Assembly: GCF_013466605.1 (NCBI RefSeq)
Contig: NZ_CP059162.1
Location: 2,728,001-2,792,000, forward strand
Length of the DNA stretch: 64,000 bases
Reading direction: 5' to 3'
DNA from: Pseudomonas chlororaphis subsp. aurantiaca
GTDB taxonomy: Bacteria; Pseudomonadota; Gammaproteobacteria; Pseudomonadales; Pseudomonadaceae
Shown here: positions 36,859 to 46,138 of the stretch, one piece after another
How the letters are laid out: each line of letters opens with the position of its first letter
Position numbering within the stretch: the stretch's first letter is position 1
Notes under the pieces: generated by a model
Seen by the model: only the letters and a program-made list of their open reading frames with translations
Database searches by the model: none
Told to the model about the DNA's origin: nothing
Made by a program: the position numbers and the translations under genes

Positions 36859-37194
36859 CGTCTGCCGTTGGCGGGCAAACCTTGAACCGGACCGCCTCGT
36901 TGCAACCAACCAGAAGCCAGGGCCTTGCCCTGGCTTCTGCGTTACATCTCCAGCACGAAGGCCAGGCCTGAACCCGAGCCCAGCACTTGCCGCAGATCAA
37001 TGAAAGGCGGTGCCTGACCCCGCAAAACCGCGCTCCAGACATCTGCACCGGCAAACCGTTCCTCAGCTAAGTCTTTGCTTCTGCCGAGTAATCCCGGACA
37101 ATCGCGCCCCTGTTTCGGCGAGGGCTCTGTCTGTCGGGTATTCCGACGCGTCCTGGCCGAGTGGCAAATGACCGGAATGTGGAGATCCCACCGG
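36859..37194. other. Intergenic region after the formate dehydrogenase operon
   Basis: Apart from the hairpin at 36912-36938 no feature is supported. The open frame that leads into the transporter gene from 37075 has no ribosome site and no coding character. The promoter of the transporter must lie here. Confidence 0.6.
36912..36938 (+). terminator. Hairpin after fdsD
   Basis: AGAAGCCAGGG-CCTTG-CCCTGGCTTCT is a perfect 11-bp stem, about 50 bp after the stop. Only GCGTT follows, so the T-tract is weak; it is most likely the operon end. Confidence 0.65.
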
Positions 37195-38475
37195 ATGAAT
37201 GATCAGGCCAACAGCGTTGATCAACGCTTTGAAGCGGCAGCCCCAGCGACCCTCGCGAGCTGGAATCGCCAAGACACTACCTGGATGCTGGGCCTGTTCG
37301 GCACCGCCATCGGCGCAGGGACCCTGTTCTTACCGATCAACGCCGGCCTGGGCGGCTTCTGGCCGTTGTTGATCCTGGCGCTGCTGGCGTTCCCGATGAC
37401 CTTCTTCGCCCACCGTGGCCTGACCCGCTTCGTGCTCTCCGGGCGTGACGGCGCGGACATCACCGAAGTGGTGGAAGAGCATTTCGGGATCAAGGCCGGC
37501 GCCCTGATCACCTTGCTCTACTTCTTCGCCATCTTCCCGATCCTGCTGATCTACAGCGTGGCCCTGACCAACACCGTGGGCAGCTTCATGGAGCACCAGC
37601 TGCACATCATGCCGCCGCCGCGCGCCGTGCTGTCGCTGGTGCTGATCCTCGGCCTGCTGGCCGTGGTGCGCTGCGGCGAGCAGGCGATCGTCAAGGCCAT
37701 GAGTCTGATGGTCTACCCGTTCATCGTCGCCTTGCTGTTCCTCGCGGTGTTCCTGATTCCGCACTGGAACGGCGGCATCCTCAGCACCGCCAGCACCCTG
37801 CCTGAACCTTCGGCGTTCCTGCACACCCTGTGGCTGGCGATCCCGGTCATGGTGTTCTCGTTCAACCATTCGCCGATCATCTCGGCCTTTGCCGTGGACC
37901 AGAAGCGTCGTTATGGCGCACACGCCGAAGAGCGCAGCTCGCAGATCCTCTCCCGCGCGCACTTGCTGATGGTGGCGATGGTGCTGTTCTTCGTCTTCAG
38001 TTGCGTGCTGACCCTGTCGCCGGCCCAACTGGCCGAAGCCAAGGCGCAGAACCTGTCGATCCTGTCGTACCTGGCCAACCACTTCAGCAACCCGACCATC
38101 GCTTTCGCTGCGCCGTTGATCGCGTTCGTGGCCATCGCCAAGTCGTTCCTGGGTCACTACATCGGCGCCAGCGAAGGCCTCAAGGGGCTGATCGTGAAGA
38201 GCGGCCGCCGTCCGGGCGCCAAGGCCCTGGACCGCATGACCGCGGCCTTCATGCTGGTGGTGTGCTGGATAGTCGCCACGCTCAATCCGAGCATCCTCGG
38301 GATGATCGAAACCCTGGGCGGCCCGATCATCGCGGCCATCCTGTTCCTGATGCCGATGTATGCCATCCGCAAGGTGCCGGCCATGGCCCGCTACCGCGGC
38401 CAGGCTTCCAACGTGTTCGTCACCCTGGTCGGCCTGGTGGCGATCACCGCGCTGGTCTACTCCCTGAGCGCCTGA
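37195..38475 (+). CDS. Serine/threonine-type amino acid transporter (SdaC/HAAAP family)
   Basis: 426-residue HAAAP (hydroxy/aromatic amino acid permease) family protein with about 11 transmembrane helices. The N-terminal motif (WMLGLFGTAIGAGTLFLPI, about residues 29-47) is characteristic, as is FNHSPIISAFAVDQKRRYG near 222. It would import serine with H+. Start at MNDQANSVDQ, preceded by GGAG at a longer spacing than ideal. Its end overlaps the convergent rhlI gene by 19 bp, which is unusual and marks the edge of the rhl island. Confidence 0.85.
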   Translation: MNDQANSVDQRFEAAAPATLASWNRQDTTWMLGLFGTAIGAGTLFLPINAGLGGFWPLLILALLAFPMTFFAHRGLTRFVLSGRDGADITEVVEEHFGIKAGALITLLYFFAIFPILLIYSVALTNTVGSFMEHQLHIMPPPRAVLSLVLILGLLAVVRCGEQAIVKAMSLMVYPFIVALLFLAVFLIPHWNGGILSTASTLPEPSAFLHTLWLAIPVMVFSFNHSPIISAFAVDQKRRYGAHAEERSSQILSRAHLLMVAMVLFFVFSCVLTLSPAQLAEAKAQNLSILSYLANHFSNPTIAFAAPLIAFVAIAKSFLGHYIGASEGLKGLIVKSGRRPGAKALDRMTAAFMLVVCWIVATLNPSILGMIETLGGPIIAAILFLMPMYAIRKVPAMARYRGQASNVFVTLVGLVAITALVYSLSA

Positions 38476-39116
38476 CCCGCCGGCGGCCCACCGCGCGTTG
38501 GCGGTGGGTTGCCGCGCAGAAATGCCTGATTCAGCGAAGCCACGGCCGCTGACTGCGTATAAAGCGCGGCGCGGCCGTTTTTTTGGTAAGCCGGAAAGTC
38601 CAGGGCCAGCAAGCAGTCGCGGTTGACCCGCTGCGGCTGGCCGAGCCGGCTCAGTGCCACGCCATGGCGCAGGAAATAGCGCTCCAGGGCTGGCGTGGTC
38701 ACCGCCACCACCGAGTTCGCCCCCAGGGTCCAGGCGGTGTGCAGGGTGTGCCAGAACACCCGCATCGGCAGCTTGCCGTTTTCCAGGGCCGAGGCGGCGA
38801 AACGCGAGATTTCCCAGGTGTCGTGCTGCCGCGGCGCGGGCCGGTCGCAGAGAAAACCGAACACGTCCGCCAGCAGATAGGGCTGGGTGGTCGGCAGCAA
38901 GCGGGCGCAGCCATGGACCTTTTCCTCGCTGTCCAGCGCCAGTGTGTAGCGGGTGTCGGCATGGTCGAACTGATCGACCTCGTGCCCGCACTGGCGGGTG
39001 CCGGCGGGCAGTCGCCAACCCAGTTGCTTGATGAAGACCGCATGGCGATAGCGACCGAGGTCGTCGCGCAGTGTCGGTGAAAGCTGGCTTTCATGCCGTG
39101 ATATCACAGTGATCAT
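38457..39116 (-). CDS. rhlI: RhlI-type acyl-homoserine-lactone synthase
   Basis: 219-residue LuxI-family synthase that joins an acyl chain (C4 in P. aeruginosa RhlI) to S-adenosylmethionine. The conserved residues are present: Arg24 and Phe28 (RYRHAVFIKQLGW, Trp34), Asp48 and Asp51 (DQFD), Arg72 (CARLLPTT), Glu102, Ser104 and Arg105 (WEISRFA). Long identical stretches to PAO1 RhlI, as I remember it, include SSVVAVTT-type GANSVVAVTT and ERYF. It is about 18 residues longer than RhlI: a proline-rich tail (FLRGNPPPTRGGPP) reads into the neighbouring gene's 3' end. rhlR lies 30 bp upstream on the same strand. Confidence 0.9.
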   Translation of the reverse strand: MITVISRHESQLSPTLRDDLGRYRHAVFIKQLGWRLPAGTRQCGHEVDQFDHADTRYTLALDSEEKVHGCARLLPTTQPYLLADVFGFLCDRPAPRQHDTWEISRFAASALENGKLPMRVFWHTLHTAWTLGANSVVAVTTPALERYFLRHGVALSRLGQPQRVNRDCLLALDFPAYQKNGRAALYTQSAAVASLNQAFLRGNPPPTRGGPPAGQALRE

Positions 39117-39146
39117 GGGTCGATATCCTTATCGTCGGGTGAAGCG

Positions 39147-39872
39147 TCAGATCAGCCCCAGGACGGCGGCATAGGCGGCGGCCAGGGTCTTGTTGGCCGC
39201 GCCGAATTTCTTCTGGATGACCTTGAGGTGGAAGTTCACGGTATTCACCGAGATGCCCAGGATCAGGGCTATCTCCCCGGAACTCTTGCCGTCGGCCGTC
39301 CATTGCAGGATTTCCCGCTCGCGCGCGCTCAGCTCCAGCTGTTCGACCTGGCTGCTGGGGTGCCCGAGTTCGCCGAGGCGCGTGGTTGCCAGTTCGATGA
39401 TGCAGCGCAGGCGCAGGCGGATTTCTCCCAGTTCCACGGCGCTGATCGCCGTGCATTCCCGGGCCACCGACAACACGCTCAGGGCGCTGTCGGGCGTGTG
39501 GATGGGCAAGGTGGCGCCCACCCGCAAACCCCATTCCCGAGCCTCGCCCCACAGCACCGAGCCTTTGCCGAACAAGGCGTCGCTCCAGATCACCATTTCC
39601 GTGGAGCGCAGGCCGTTGAGGATCGTCGGGTCGATCGCGGCGTAGTTCTGTTGCTGGTAACGCTCTATCCAGGCTTGCGGATAAGAACCATAGATATCGA
39701 TTTTCGGGCGGGTAAAAGGTATCGAATGCCTGACTCCGTAAGCGTAGAAATCAAACCCCAGGGACCGGACTTCCCGTTCCAGCAGCGCGAATACCTGTGC
39801 GCTTTCCTGTTGCTTGAGCATCTCCATGCGCAGGTCGTTCCACCAGTGCATGAAATCCTGTCGTTTCTCCAT
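39147..39872 (-). CDS. rhlR: RhlR-type quorum-sensing regulator
   Basis: 241-residue LuxR-family regulator, exactly the PAO1 RhlR length. The autoinducer domain (about residues 15-160) has the ligand Trp/Tyr/Asp set (FYAYGVRHSIPFTRPK; AIDPTILNGLRSTE; VIWSDALF), and the GerE HTH (about 175-235) has SAREREILQWTADGKSSGEIA. The whole protein aligns closely with RhlR from memory. Start at the ATG giving MEKRQDFMHWWNDLR with AAGGC upstream; in-frame ATGs up to 40 residues earlier exist. It binds acyl-homoserine lactone and activates rhlA and rhlI. Confidence 0.92.
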   Translation of the reverse strand: MEKRQDFMHWWNDLRMEMLKQQESAQVFALLEREVRSLGFDFYAYGVRHSIPFTRPKIDIYGSYPQAWIERYQQQNYAAIDPTILNGLRSTEMVIWSDALFGKGSVLWGEAREWGLRVGATLPIHTPDSALSVLSVARECTAISAVELGEIRLRLRCIIELATTRLGELGHPSSQVEQLELSAREREILQWTADGKSSGEIALILGISVNTVNFHLKVIQKKFGAANKTLAAAYAAVLGLI

Positions 39873-40210
39873 GGCGTTTGCCTTGATTCCTTGCACGTCA
39901 GGGAATCTAGTCCAGGGCAATACGCTGTCAATATTCATGAAGTTCATAGAAAATCCCACAACTGCCCTGATCCTGCGTCCTTCACCTGGCCGCCCGGGCG
40001 CGGGGCCGGCAATTCGGAAGGTGGCACTCTGCAAGGGGGGTCATGGCCAAGGCTGGGTTGCGTCAATACGTCGCGCTGTGGCCGTGTGCCGTAAAGGTGC
40101 TGGCCAGGCCAGTAAGGGGAAAAGACGTCCCCGGCAAAACCGCTGGCGATCATGCACATAACTCTTTTCCTTGAGTGTTCTGGCTGTCTCCGGCCAGGGG
40201 ATGGGCAGTT
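39873..40210. other. Gap between rhlA and rhlR where rhlB would lie
   Basis: 338 bp without a gene. In P. aeruginosa the order is rhlA-rhlB-rhlR-rhlI, with rhlB (rhamnosyltransferase) here. No rhlB remnant is recognisable in either strand. The region must hold the rhlR promoter; no convincing lux box is seen in it. Confidence 0.7.
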
Positions 40211-41092
40211 TCAGGCAAAACGCAGGCGGGTGATGGGTTCCACAGCGGTGGCCGGCTCGCGGGCGCTCGGCAGCAACTGGGCGAGTAGCGCGCGATGCAC
40301 GCCGTCGGCGGCGGTTCTCGATTCCAGGTCGAGAAAATGCCCGCTGCCCTCGACCACCGCGAAGCTGCAATCGCGGACATAACGGCGGAACTGCTGGGCA
40401 TCCTGCGCCGGGGTGTATTCGTCCCACGCGCCATTGATGAAATGCACATGGCTGTCGATCGCTGCCAGGCGCTGGACGAAGGTGCCCTGGTTGAGCCTGA
40501 GCGCCTGTTCGATATGAAAGCACACCTGGTGCCGCTCGGCGTCCACCAGGGTGGCCATGTGCAGCTGGTTGGCGACCTTCAGGCGCGGTGGCAGGTGCTT
40601 GCCCAGGGTGCCGTTGAGCAGGTGGCCGATCCCGCCGCTGTCCTGCCGCTCCAGCAAGGCCTGGGCGCCGCTTATGTAATCGAGCATCGGCGGGTTGAGG
40701 GTCGGGGTGAAGGACATCACCACCGAGCTTTCCACCGTATCCGGGTTGTGGGTCAGGGCCAGCAGGGTCGACAGGCCGCCCCAGGAGGTGGACACCACAT
40801 GGTTGACCTTGAAGCGCTCGATCAGCGCCAGCAGGATCGCCACTTCGTCGTCCTTGGTCACCAGGCGCTGGTCCGGGTTGTGCGGCCGCGAGTTGCCGGA
40901 GAACGGCAGGTCGAACATCACCACATTGAAATGTTCGGCCAGGCAGCGGCTGGTGCGGGCGAAGGCGGTGGTGGTGGCCATGGCGCCGTTGACCAGCAAC
41001 ACCGTCTTGCGTTGCGGGTCGTTGCCCAATTGTTCGACATGCACACAGTAGTCGTTGAACGCTTTTTCGATCACACAATGGTTACGCCACAT
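40211..41092 (-). CDS. rhlA: RhlA, 3-(3-hydroxyalkanoyloxy)alkanoic acid synthase
   Basis: 293-residue alpha/beta hydrolase-fold acyltransferase that joins two 3-hydroxyacyl-ACP units into the lipid part of rhamnolipid. Highly similar to PAO1 RhlA as I remember it: [33 protein letters not shown]-like [18 protein letters not shown], and the nucleophile Ser103 in STSWGGLS. The acid and His are in INGAWDEYT and [10 protein letters not shown] near the C-terminus. Start has a near-perfect GGAGG ribosome site; the frame to 41239 is not used. A lux box lies about 230 bp upstream (41323-41338), giving a long 5' leader. With no rhlB nearby, the local product is HAA. Confidence 0.93.
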   Translation of the reverse strand: MWRNHCVIEKAFNDYCVHVEQLGNDPQRKTVLLVNGAMATTTAFARTSRCLAEHFNVVMFDLPFSGNSRPHNPDQRLVTKDDEVAILLALIERFKVNHVVSTSWGGLSTLLALTHNPDTVESSVVMSFTPTLNPPMLDYISGAQALLERQDSGGIGHLLNGTLGKHLPPRLKVANQLHMATLVDAERHQVCFHIEQALRLNQGTFVQRLAAIDSHVHFINGAWDEYTPAQDAQQFRRYVRDCSFAVVEGSGHFLDLESRTAADGVHRALLAQLLPSAREPATAVEPITRLRFA

Positions 41093-41293
41093 AGCACACC
41101 TCCATTTGTTGCTTTTGACGGGGCGAAAGAGTCCGCGGCAGCTGAGATCCAGCTGTCGTGCGCGGGATGTTTTTATAGTCGTGTGAGCGCTTTGAGCGAT
41201 CGGCGCGGGTTGACAGCTGTCATCCCAAGGCCGTGGCAAGCGGGCAGCGTTCGACGTTCGGACGAGCGTCGGGTGCCGTTGGCAGTGGCGTGA

Positions 41294-41338
41294 TTTTTAG
41301 CAAGGGCGGGGAGGGCTAACAACTACCAGATCTGGTAG
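41294..41338 (-). promoter_or_regulatory. lux box and promoter of rhlA
   Basis: CTACCAGATCTGGTAG at 41323-41338 is a perfect 16-bp palindrome with the CT-N12-AG shape of lux/las/rhl boxes, one base from the PhzR box I remember (CTACAAGATCTGGTAG). Toward rhlA, a -10-like TAAAAA (41299-41294) is 34 bp from the box centre, the class II spacing. Transcription would start near 41287, leaving a leader of about 195 bases before rhlA. Confidence 0.85.
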
Positions 41339-41393
41339 GCAAAGACGCCTGGCGTTCTGCTGCCAGAGCGACTAGCGAGGTGATCGCCGGGAT

Positions 41394-41431
41394 AAAAAAA
41401 ACGCCGCGTATCGTCGTGGGATACGCGGCGT
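41394..41431 (-). terminator. Terminator of acnB
   Basis: ACGCCGCGTATC pairs with GATACGCGGCGT over a 7-nt loop, and on the minus strand it is followed by eight T residues. It lies 20 bp after the acnB stop and separates it from the rhlA promoter. Confidence 0.92.
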
Positions 41432-41450
41432 TCTTCATTGCCTTGCAACC

Positions 41451-44051
41451 TTAGGCTTGAACCACCGGAATCTTGGCGTTCGCAGCAGCCTCACGGAACT
41501 CGGCGATCTGGTCGAAGCTCAGGTAGCGGTACACGTCCGCTGCCATGCTGTCGATCTTGCCGGCGTATTCCATGTACTCCTCGACGGTCGGCAGGCGACC
41601 CAGGATGGACGCAACGGACGCCAGCTCGGCCGAAGCCAGGTAGACGTTCGCGCCGTCACCCAGACGGTTCGGGAAGTTACGGGTCGAAGTCGAAACCACG
41701 GTGGAGTTCGGCTCGACGCGGGCCTGGTTACCCATGCACAGCGAGCAGCCCGGCATTTCCATGCGCGCGCCAGCCTTGCCGTAGATGCCGTAGTAGCCTT
41801 CCTCGGTCAGCTGGTGAGCGTCCATCTTGGTCGGCGGCGACAGCCACAGGCGGGTTGGCAGCTGGCCCTTGACCTGATCCAGCAGCTTGCCGGCAGCACG
41901 GAAGTGGCCGATGTTGGTCATGCAGGAACCGATGAACACTTCGTCGATCTTCTCGCCAGCCACGCTGGAGAGCAGGCGAGCGTCGTCCGGGTCGTTCGGC
42001 GCGCAGAGCACAGGCTCCTTGACGTCGGCCAGGTCGATCTCGATGACTTCGGCGTATTCGGCGTCCTTGTCGGCTTCCAGCAGCTCAGGGTTGGCCAGCC
42101 AGGCTTCCATGGCTTGAGCGCGACGCTCCAGGGTACGGGCATCGCCGTAGCCTTCGCCGATCATCCAGCGCAGCAGGGTGATGTTCGACTGCAGGTATTC
42201 GGCGATCGACTCTTTGGACAGCTTGATGGTGCAACCGGCAGCCGAACGCTCGGCCGAGGCATCGGACAGTTCGAAGGCTTGCTCGACGGTCAGGGTTTCC
42301 AGACCTTCGATCTCCAGGATGCGGCCGGAGAAGGCGTTCTTCTTGCCTTTCTTCTCGACGGTCAGCAGGCCTTTCTGGATCGCGTAGTAAGGGATGGCGT
42401 GGACCAGGTCACGCAGGGTGACGCCAGGCTGCAGCTTGCCCTTGAAGCGGACCAGGATCGATTCCGGCATGTCCAGCGGCATGACGCCAGTGGCGGCGGC
42501 GAAGGCCACCAGGCCGGAACCGGCAGGGAACGAGATGCCGATCGGGAAACGGGTGTGGGAGTCGCCACCGGTGCCGACGGTATCCGGCAGCAGCATGCGG
42601 TTCAGCCAGCTGTGGATGATGCCGTCGCCCGGACGCAGGGATACGCCGCCACGGGTCATGATGAAGTCAGGCAGGGTGTGGTGGGTGGTGACGTCGATCG
42701 GCTTCGGATAGGCCGCGGTGTGGCAGAACGACTGCATCACCAGATCGGTAGAGAAGCCCAGGCAAGCCAGGTCCTTCAGTTCGTCACGGGTCATCGGGCC
42801 AGTGGTGTCCTGGGAGCCGACGGTGGTCATCTTCGGTTCGCAGTAGGTGCCTGGACGCACGCCTTTGACGCCGCACGCCTTGCCGACCATTTTCTGCGCC
42901 AGGGTGAAGCCCTTGGTGCTTTCGGCCGGAGCTTCCGGCTTCTTGAACAGGTCCGAAGGTGGCAGGCCCAGTTCGGCGCGTGCCTTCTCGGTCAGGCCAC
43001 GGCCGATGATCAGCGGGATACGGCCGCCGGCACGGACTTCGTCGAGCAGGACCGGGGTCTTCATTTCGAAGGTGGCCAGGACTTCGTCGCTGTTGTGCTT
43101 GGTGACTTTACCGGCGTGCGGGTACAGGTCGATCACGTCGCCCATGTTCATCTTCGACACATCGAATTCGATCGGCAGGGCGCCGGCGTCTTCCATGGTG
43201 TTGTAGAAGATCGGTGCGATCTTGCTGCCGAAGCAGAAGCCGCCCGCGCGCTTGTTCGGCACGTAAGGAACGTCGTCGCCGAAGAACCACAGTACGGAGT
43301 TGGTCGCCGATTTACGGGACGAACCGGTACCGACCACGTCGCCGACGTAGGCGATCGGGAAGCCGTCGTTGCGCATCTGCTCGATCTGTTTCATCGGGCC
43401 GATGGCGCCTTGCTGGTCCGGAACGATGCCGTCACGGGCCATTTTCAGCATGGCCAGGGCGTGCAGCGGGATGTCAGGACGGGACCAGGCATCCGGGGCA
43501 GGGGACAGGTCGTCGGTGTTGGTTTCGCCAGGCACCTTGAACACACGCAGGCTGATCTTGTCGGCCAGTACCGGGCGGTTCTTGAACCACTCGCCGTCGG
43601 CCCAGGATTGCAGTACGGCTTGGGCGTGAACGTTGCCGTTCTTGGCTTTTTCCGCGACGTCGTGGAAGGCATCGAACATCAGCAGGGTGTGCTTGAGCTG
43701 TGCGGCCGCGACCGGAGCCAGCTCGGCGTCGTCCAGCAGCTCGACCAGGGTCACGATGTTGTAGCCGCCCTGCATGGTGCCCAGCAGTTCAACGGCGCGC
43801 TTCTTGTCCAGCAGAGGGGATTGGGCTTCGCCTTTGGCCAGCGCGGAGAGGAAACCGGCCTTTACATAGGCGGCTTCGTCGACTCCTGGCGGAACGCGAT
43901 GGGTGATCAGGTCAACGAGGAAGGCTTCTTCGCCAGCGGGGGGATTCTTCAGCAGCTCGACCAGGCCTGCAGTTTGTTCGGCGTTTAGCGGCTGGGGAAC
44001 GATACCCAGGGCTGCACGCTCTTCGATATGTTTGCGGTAGGCTTCAAGCAC
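41451..44051 (-). CDS. acnB: Aconitate hydratase B
   Basis: 866-residue AcnB, citrate to isocitrate in the TCA cycle. It starts with the AcnB HEAT-like domain ([21 protein letters not shown]) and contains the [4Fe-4S] ligands: one Cys in [14 protein letters not shown] and two in [16 protein letters not shown], with the substrate residues in [12 protein letters not shown]. Full length. It begins with GTG rather than ATG, preceded by GAGGGTAAT, which is a good ribosome site. The 3' end is followed by a strong terminator. Monocistronic. AcnB can also bind RNA when iron is low; not visible here. Confidence 0.95.
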   Translation of the reverse strand: MLEAYRKHIEERAALGIVPQPLNAEQTAGLVELLKNPPAGEEAFLVDLITHRVPPGVDEAAYVKAGFLSALAKGEAQSPLLDKKRAVELLGTMQGGYNIVTLVELLDDAELAPVAAAQLKHTLLMFDAFHDVAEKAKNGNVHAQAVLQSWADGEWFKNRPVLADKISLRVFKVPGETNTDDLSPAPDAWSRPDIPLHALAMLKMARDGIVPDQQGAIGPMKQIEQMRNDGFPIAYVGDVVGTGSSRKSATNSVLWFFGDDVPYVPNKRAGGFCFGSKIAPIFYNTMEDAGALPIEFDVSKMNMGDVIDLYPHAGKVTKHNSDEVLATFEMKTPVLLDEVRAGGRIPLIIGRGLTEKARAELGLPPSDLFKKPEAPAESTKGFTLAQKMVGKACGVKGVRPGTYCEPKMTTVGSQDTTGPMTRDELKDLACLGFSTDLVMQSFCHTAAYPKPIDVTTHHTLPDFIMTRGGVSLRPGDGIIHSWLNRMLLPDTVGTGGDSHTRFPIGISFPAGSGLVAFAAATGVMPLDMPESILVRFKGKLQPGVTLRDLVHAIPYYAIQKGLLTVEKKGKKNAFSGRILEIEGLETLTVEQAFELSDASAERSAAGCTIKLSKESIAEYLQSNITLLRWMIGEGYGDARTLERRAQAMEAWLANPELLEADKDAEYAEVIEIDLADVKEPVLCAPNDPDDARLLSSVAGEKIDEVFIGSCMTNIGHFRAAGKLLDQVKGQLPTRLWLSPPTKMDAHQLTEEGYYGIYGKAGARMEMPGCSLCMGNQARVEPNSTVVSTSTRNFPNRLGDGANVYLASAELASVASILGRLPTVEEYMEYAGKIDSMAADVYRYLSFDQIAEFREAAANAKIPVVQA

Positions 44052-44371
44052 AGTATTACCCTCATCAGTGGTCCCAAATGGGTGTCCGGGACGCTCATCC
44101 CGAAATTGCCGTACTCATGCGCTGCGTGACGTTGTGGGTCGCTTAGCCAGAATTGCCGACAATTCCTTACAGAAGCTGCTTTCAAAGTTTTACGCCTGCA
44201 GAACGGGAGCTGATGAGGGTTGGCGCTGGGCTTTCCCCGCTGGAAAGACCCATCGCCAACACCGCTCTGAAGGAACGACTGTGCTCGTGACGCTTTGAAA
44301 ACAGCTTCTAACGGACATTGGCGCCTAAAAAGGCTGGCTGATTCTACGGCAAAAAAAAATTAAAGGTAAGA

Positions 44372-44605
44372 CAGGGTCTATTGGACTTTGGTGGCGGCCG
44401 CGACGGATGCCCGCTTGGTGCAGGGCAAGGCGCGAGCAACGCAGCCCTGCACCAAGCGGGCCCCGTCCCTTCGGGTTGCGTGCCAACGTGCGCGAGGCTG
44501 CGGCGCGGGATTTGCCAAGGGAACGACCATTGGCGGCATCCCGTGCCTTGCCTCGCACACGTTGGCCCAGCAACGCGGCTCGCCACCAAAGTCCAATAGA
44601 CCCTG
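44372..44605. mobile_element. 234-bp palindromic miniature element (MITE-like)
   Basis: Terminal inverted repeats of 25 bp match perfectly: 44372-44396 (starting CAGGGTCTATTGGACTTTGG) and 44581-44605, ending in CCAATAGACCCTG. Inside are two more hairpins: an 18-bp perfect one (GCCCGCTTGGTGCAGGGC, 44409-44426, with 44444-44461) and a 15-bp one with a single mismatch (44483-44497 with 44551-44565). The element folds as a three-way junction and encodes nothing; the open frames seen on several phases and both strands are by-products of the palindrome. No transposase and no clear target duplication. It sits upstream of the DUF1289 gene, 88 bp from the start I chose. Confidence 0.85.
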
Positions 44606-44692
44606 AGGCCCCTGAAGCTTGAGGGGTGATCAATGTCAGACAAAGGGCTAACATGCGGGCCTGTTTCGCTTTTTTCCGCCAATTGCCTACTT

Positions 44693-45163
44693 ATGCCCAA
44701 TCAGACGATCAAGACCCCCTGCGTCGGCCTCTGCTCCACTGTCTACGGTGACCTGGTGTGCCGTGGCTGCAAGCGTTTCCACCATGAAGTGATCCACTGG
44801 AACGGCTACAACGAGGAAGAAAAGCGCGCGGTGTGGCTGCGTCTCGAGCAATTGCTGGTGCAGGTGATGGCGGCCAAGCTGGAAGTCTTCGATCCCCAGC
44901 GGCTGCGCGAGCAACTGGAGCAGCGCAAGATCCGCTTCGTGCCGCACCAGTCGGAATATTGCTGGGCCTATCAGCTGATCGCCCGCGGGGCGCGGGTGAT
45001 CAACCAGCTGGAAGCCTATGGGATGGTGTTGCTGCCGGAGTTTCGCGACTGGGAACTGCCGGAATTGCGCGATGCCATCGATCGGGAGTTTTTCCTCCTG
45101 TCGGAGGCCCACTACCAGCGTTATATCGCCCCGGGGTTTCTCAAGGACGCCTTTGGCGCCTGA
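44693..45163 (+). CDS. DUF1289-domain protein
   Basis: 156-residue protein. The N-terminal DUF1289 cysteine motif CVGLCSTVYGDLVCRGCKR (residues about 9-27) suggests a metal or [Fe-S] site; the rest is helical with conserved tryptophans. Function unknown; it corresponds by position to PA1788 next to acnB in PAO1, as I remember. Start at MPNQTIKTPC because the family starts there; an ATG at 44633 with a good GAGGGG site, formed just beyond the miniature element, would add 20 residues and could be the start now used. Confidence 0.85.
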   Translation: MPNQTIKTPCVGLCSTVYGDLVCRGCKRFHHEVIHWNGYNEEEKRAVWLRLEQLLVQVMAAKLEVFDPQRLREQLEQRKIRFVPHQSEYCWAYQLIARGARVINQLEAYGMVLLPEFRDWELPELRDAIDREFFLLSEAHYQRYIAPGFLKDAFGA

Positions 45164-45171
45164 CCATTAAA

Positions 45172-45213
45172 AGCATCGCGGGCAGGCGGCGATCCGACTT
45201 GCCCGCGATAGCG
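45172..45213. repeat. REP unit
   Basis: ATCGCGGGCAGGCGGCGATC and ACTTGCCCGCGATAG form a REP hairpin of the GGCGGCGATCC variety between convergent genes, starting 9 bp after the DUF1289 stop. Confidence 0.85.
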
Positions 45214-45234
45214 TTCTCTCTGCTAACCCATCAT

Positions 45235-46098
45235 TCAATGCTTGCTGGCCACCTCTTCCAGGTGGTCCATGATCACCTCCGGCTTGAGCACCAGCACGTC
45301 GCTTTCCAGGGCATCGAGCACCACTTCCGCGGTGTTGCCGATCAGCGCCCCGGAAATCCCGGTGCGCGCCACGGTGCCGATGATGGTCAGCGCTGCCTGC
45401 AATTCATGGGCGGTGTGCGGGATCAGCACGTCCGCCGGGCCTTCTTCTATATGCAGGTGGGTATCGTCGATGTCGAATTCGGCCTGGAACGCCTTGCACT
45501 GCTCGCGGTAGCGCGCCTCGATGGTTTCCTTGAGCTGGAACACCGGGTCGGACGCCGACAGCATGGGCGACGGATGGGCGCTGATCACATGCAGCTGCGC
45601 CTTGGCCAGGCTGGCGATGTCGAAACCATGGTCGATGATGCTGGCATGCAGGGTGCGGTGCTCGCCATCCGTATTGCCGACGTCGATGGCCGCCAGGATT
45701 ACGCCGCCGGTCCAGGGCTTGGCGGTTTTCACCAGCAGCACCGGGCTTGGGCAGTAGCGCAGCAGTTTCCAGTCGGCGGGGGTGAGCAGGGCCTTTTTCA
45801 GCGGGTTGTCGGCAAAGTGCTGCTTGATCACCAGGCCACAGCCTTCGGCCTGCTGCACGTCGATGATGGTGCCGTGCAGGCTGTCGTTCCAGGCCTGCTC
45901 GGTGGTCACGCTGTAGCCCTCGCTGAGCAGGCTGCTCTTGAGCACGCTCAACAGCGCCGAATGCTCGTGCTTCTTGTCGCACACCAGCAGGTGCAGATGG
46001 GCCTGGGTCACCCCGGCGATCAGCTTGGCGCGCTTGAGCGCGAGGCTTTCGGAATGCTCGGGCTCGATGACCACCAGGATGCTGCGGATGGCTTGCAT
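45235..46098 (-). CDS. Universal stress protein, tandem Usp domains
   Basis: 287-residue protein of two Usp domains (about residues 1-140 and 150-287). The second contains LTIIGTVARTGISGALIGNTAEVVLDAL near residue 240, with the G-2x-G-9x-G(S/T) pattern replaced by GTVARTGISGALIGNTAE, a UspE-like form. Start at MQAIRSILVV, with GGAGATCC upstream. The promoter has an ANR/FNR box (46168-46181) at class II spacing, so it is expected to be induced by low oxygen. It corresponds in position to PA1789 of PAO1. Confidence 0.88.
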   Translation of the reverse strand: MQAIRSILVVIEPEHSESLALKRAKLIAGVTQAHLHLLVCDKKHEHSALLSVLKSSLLSEGYSVTTEQAWNDSLHGTIIDVQQAEGCGLVIKQHFADNPLKKALLTPADWKLLRYCPSPVLLVKTAKPWTGGVILAAIDVGNTDGEHRTLHASIIDHGFDIASLAKAQLHVISAHPSPMLSASDPVFQLKETIEARYREQCKAFQAEFDIDDTHLHIEEGPADVLIPHTAHELQAALTIIGTVARTGISGALIGNTAEVVLDALESDVLVLKPEVIMDHLEEVASKH

Positions 46099-46138
46099 GG
46101 TCGGGATCTCCAGAGAGGGATGAAGGCTACGTTGCACA

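Noticed and set aside
40021..40110. RhlR-type box before rhlR (a GGCAGTT half)
   Set aside because: Only one half matches and the other side shows no symmetry, so it was not called.
39873..40210. Possible rhlB remnant
   Set aside because: No glycosyltransferase-like stretch could be read in any frame of this gap.
44325..44700. Several frames of about 70-118 codons on both strands
   Set aside because: They arise because the palindromic element lacks stop codons in many frames; none has a ribosome site or a recognisable product.
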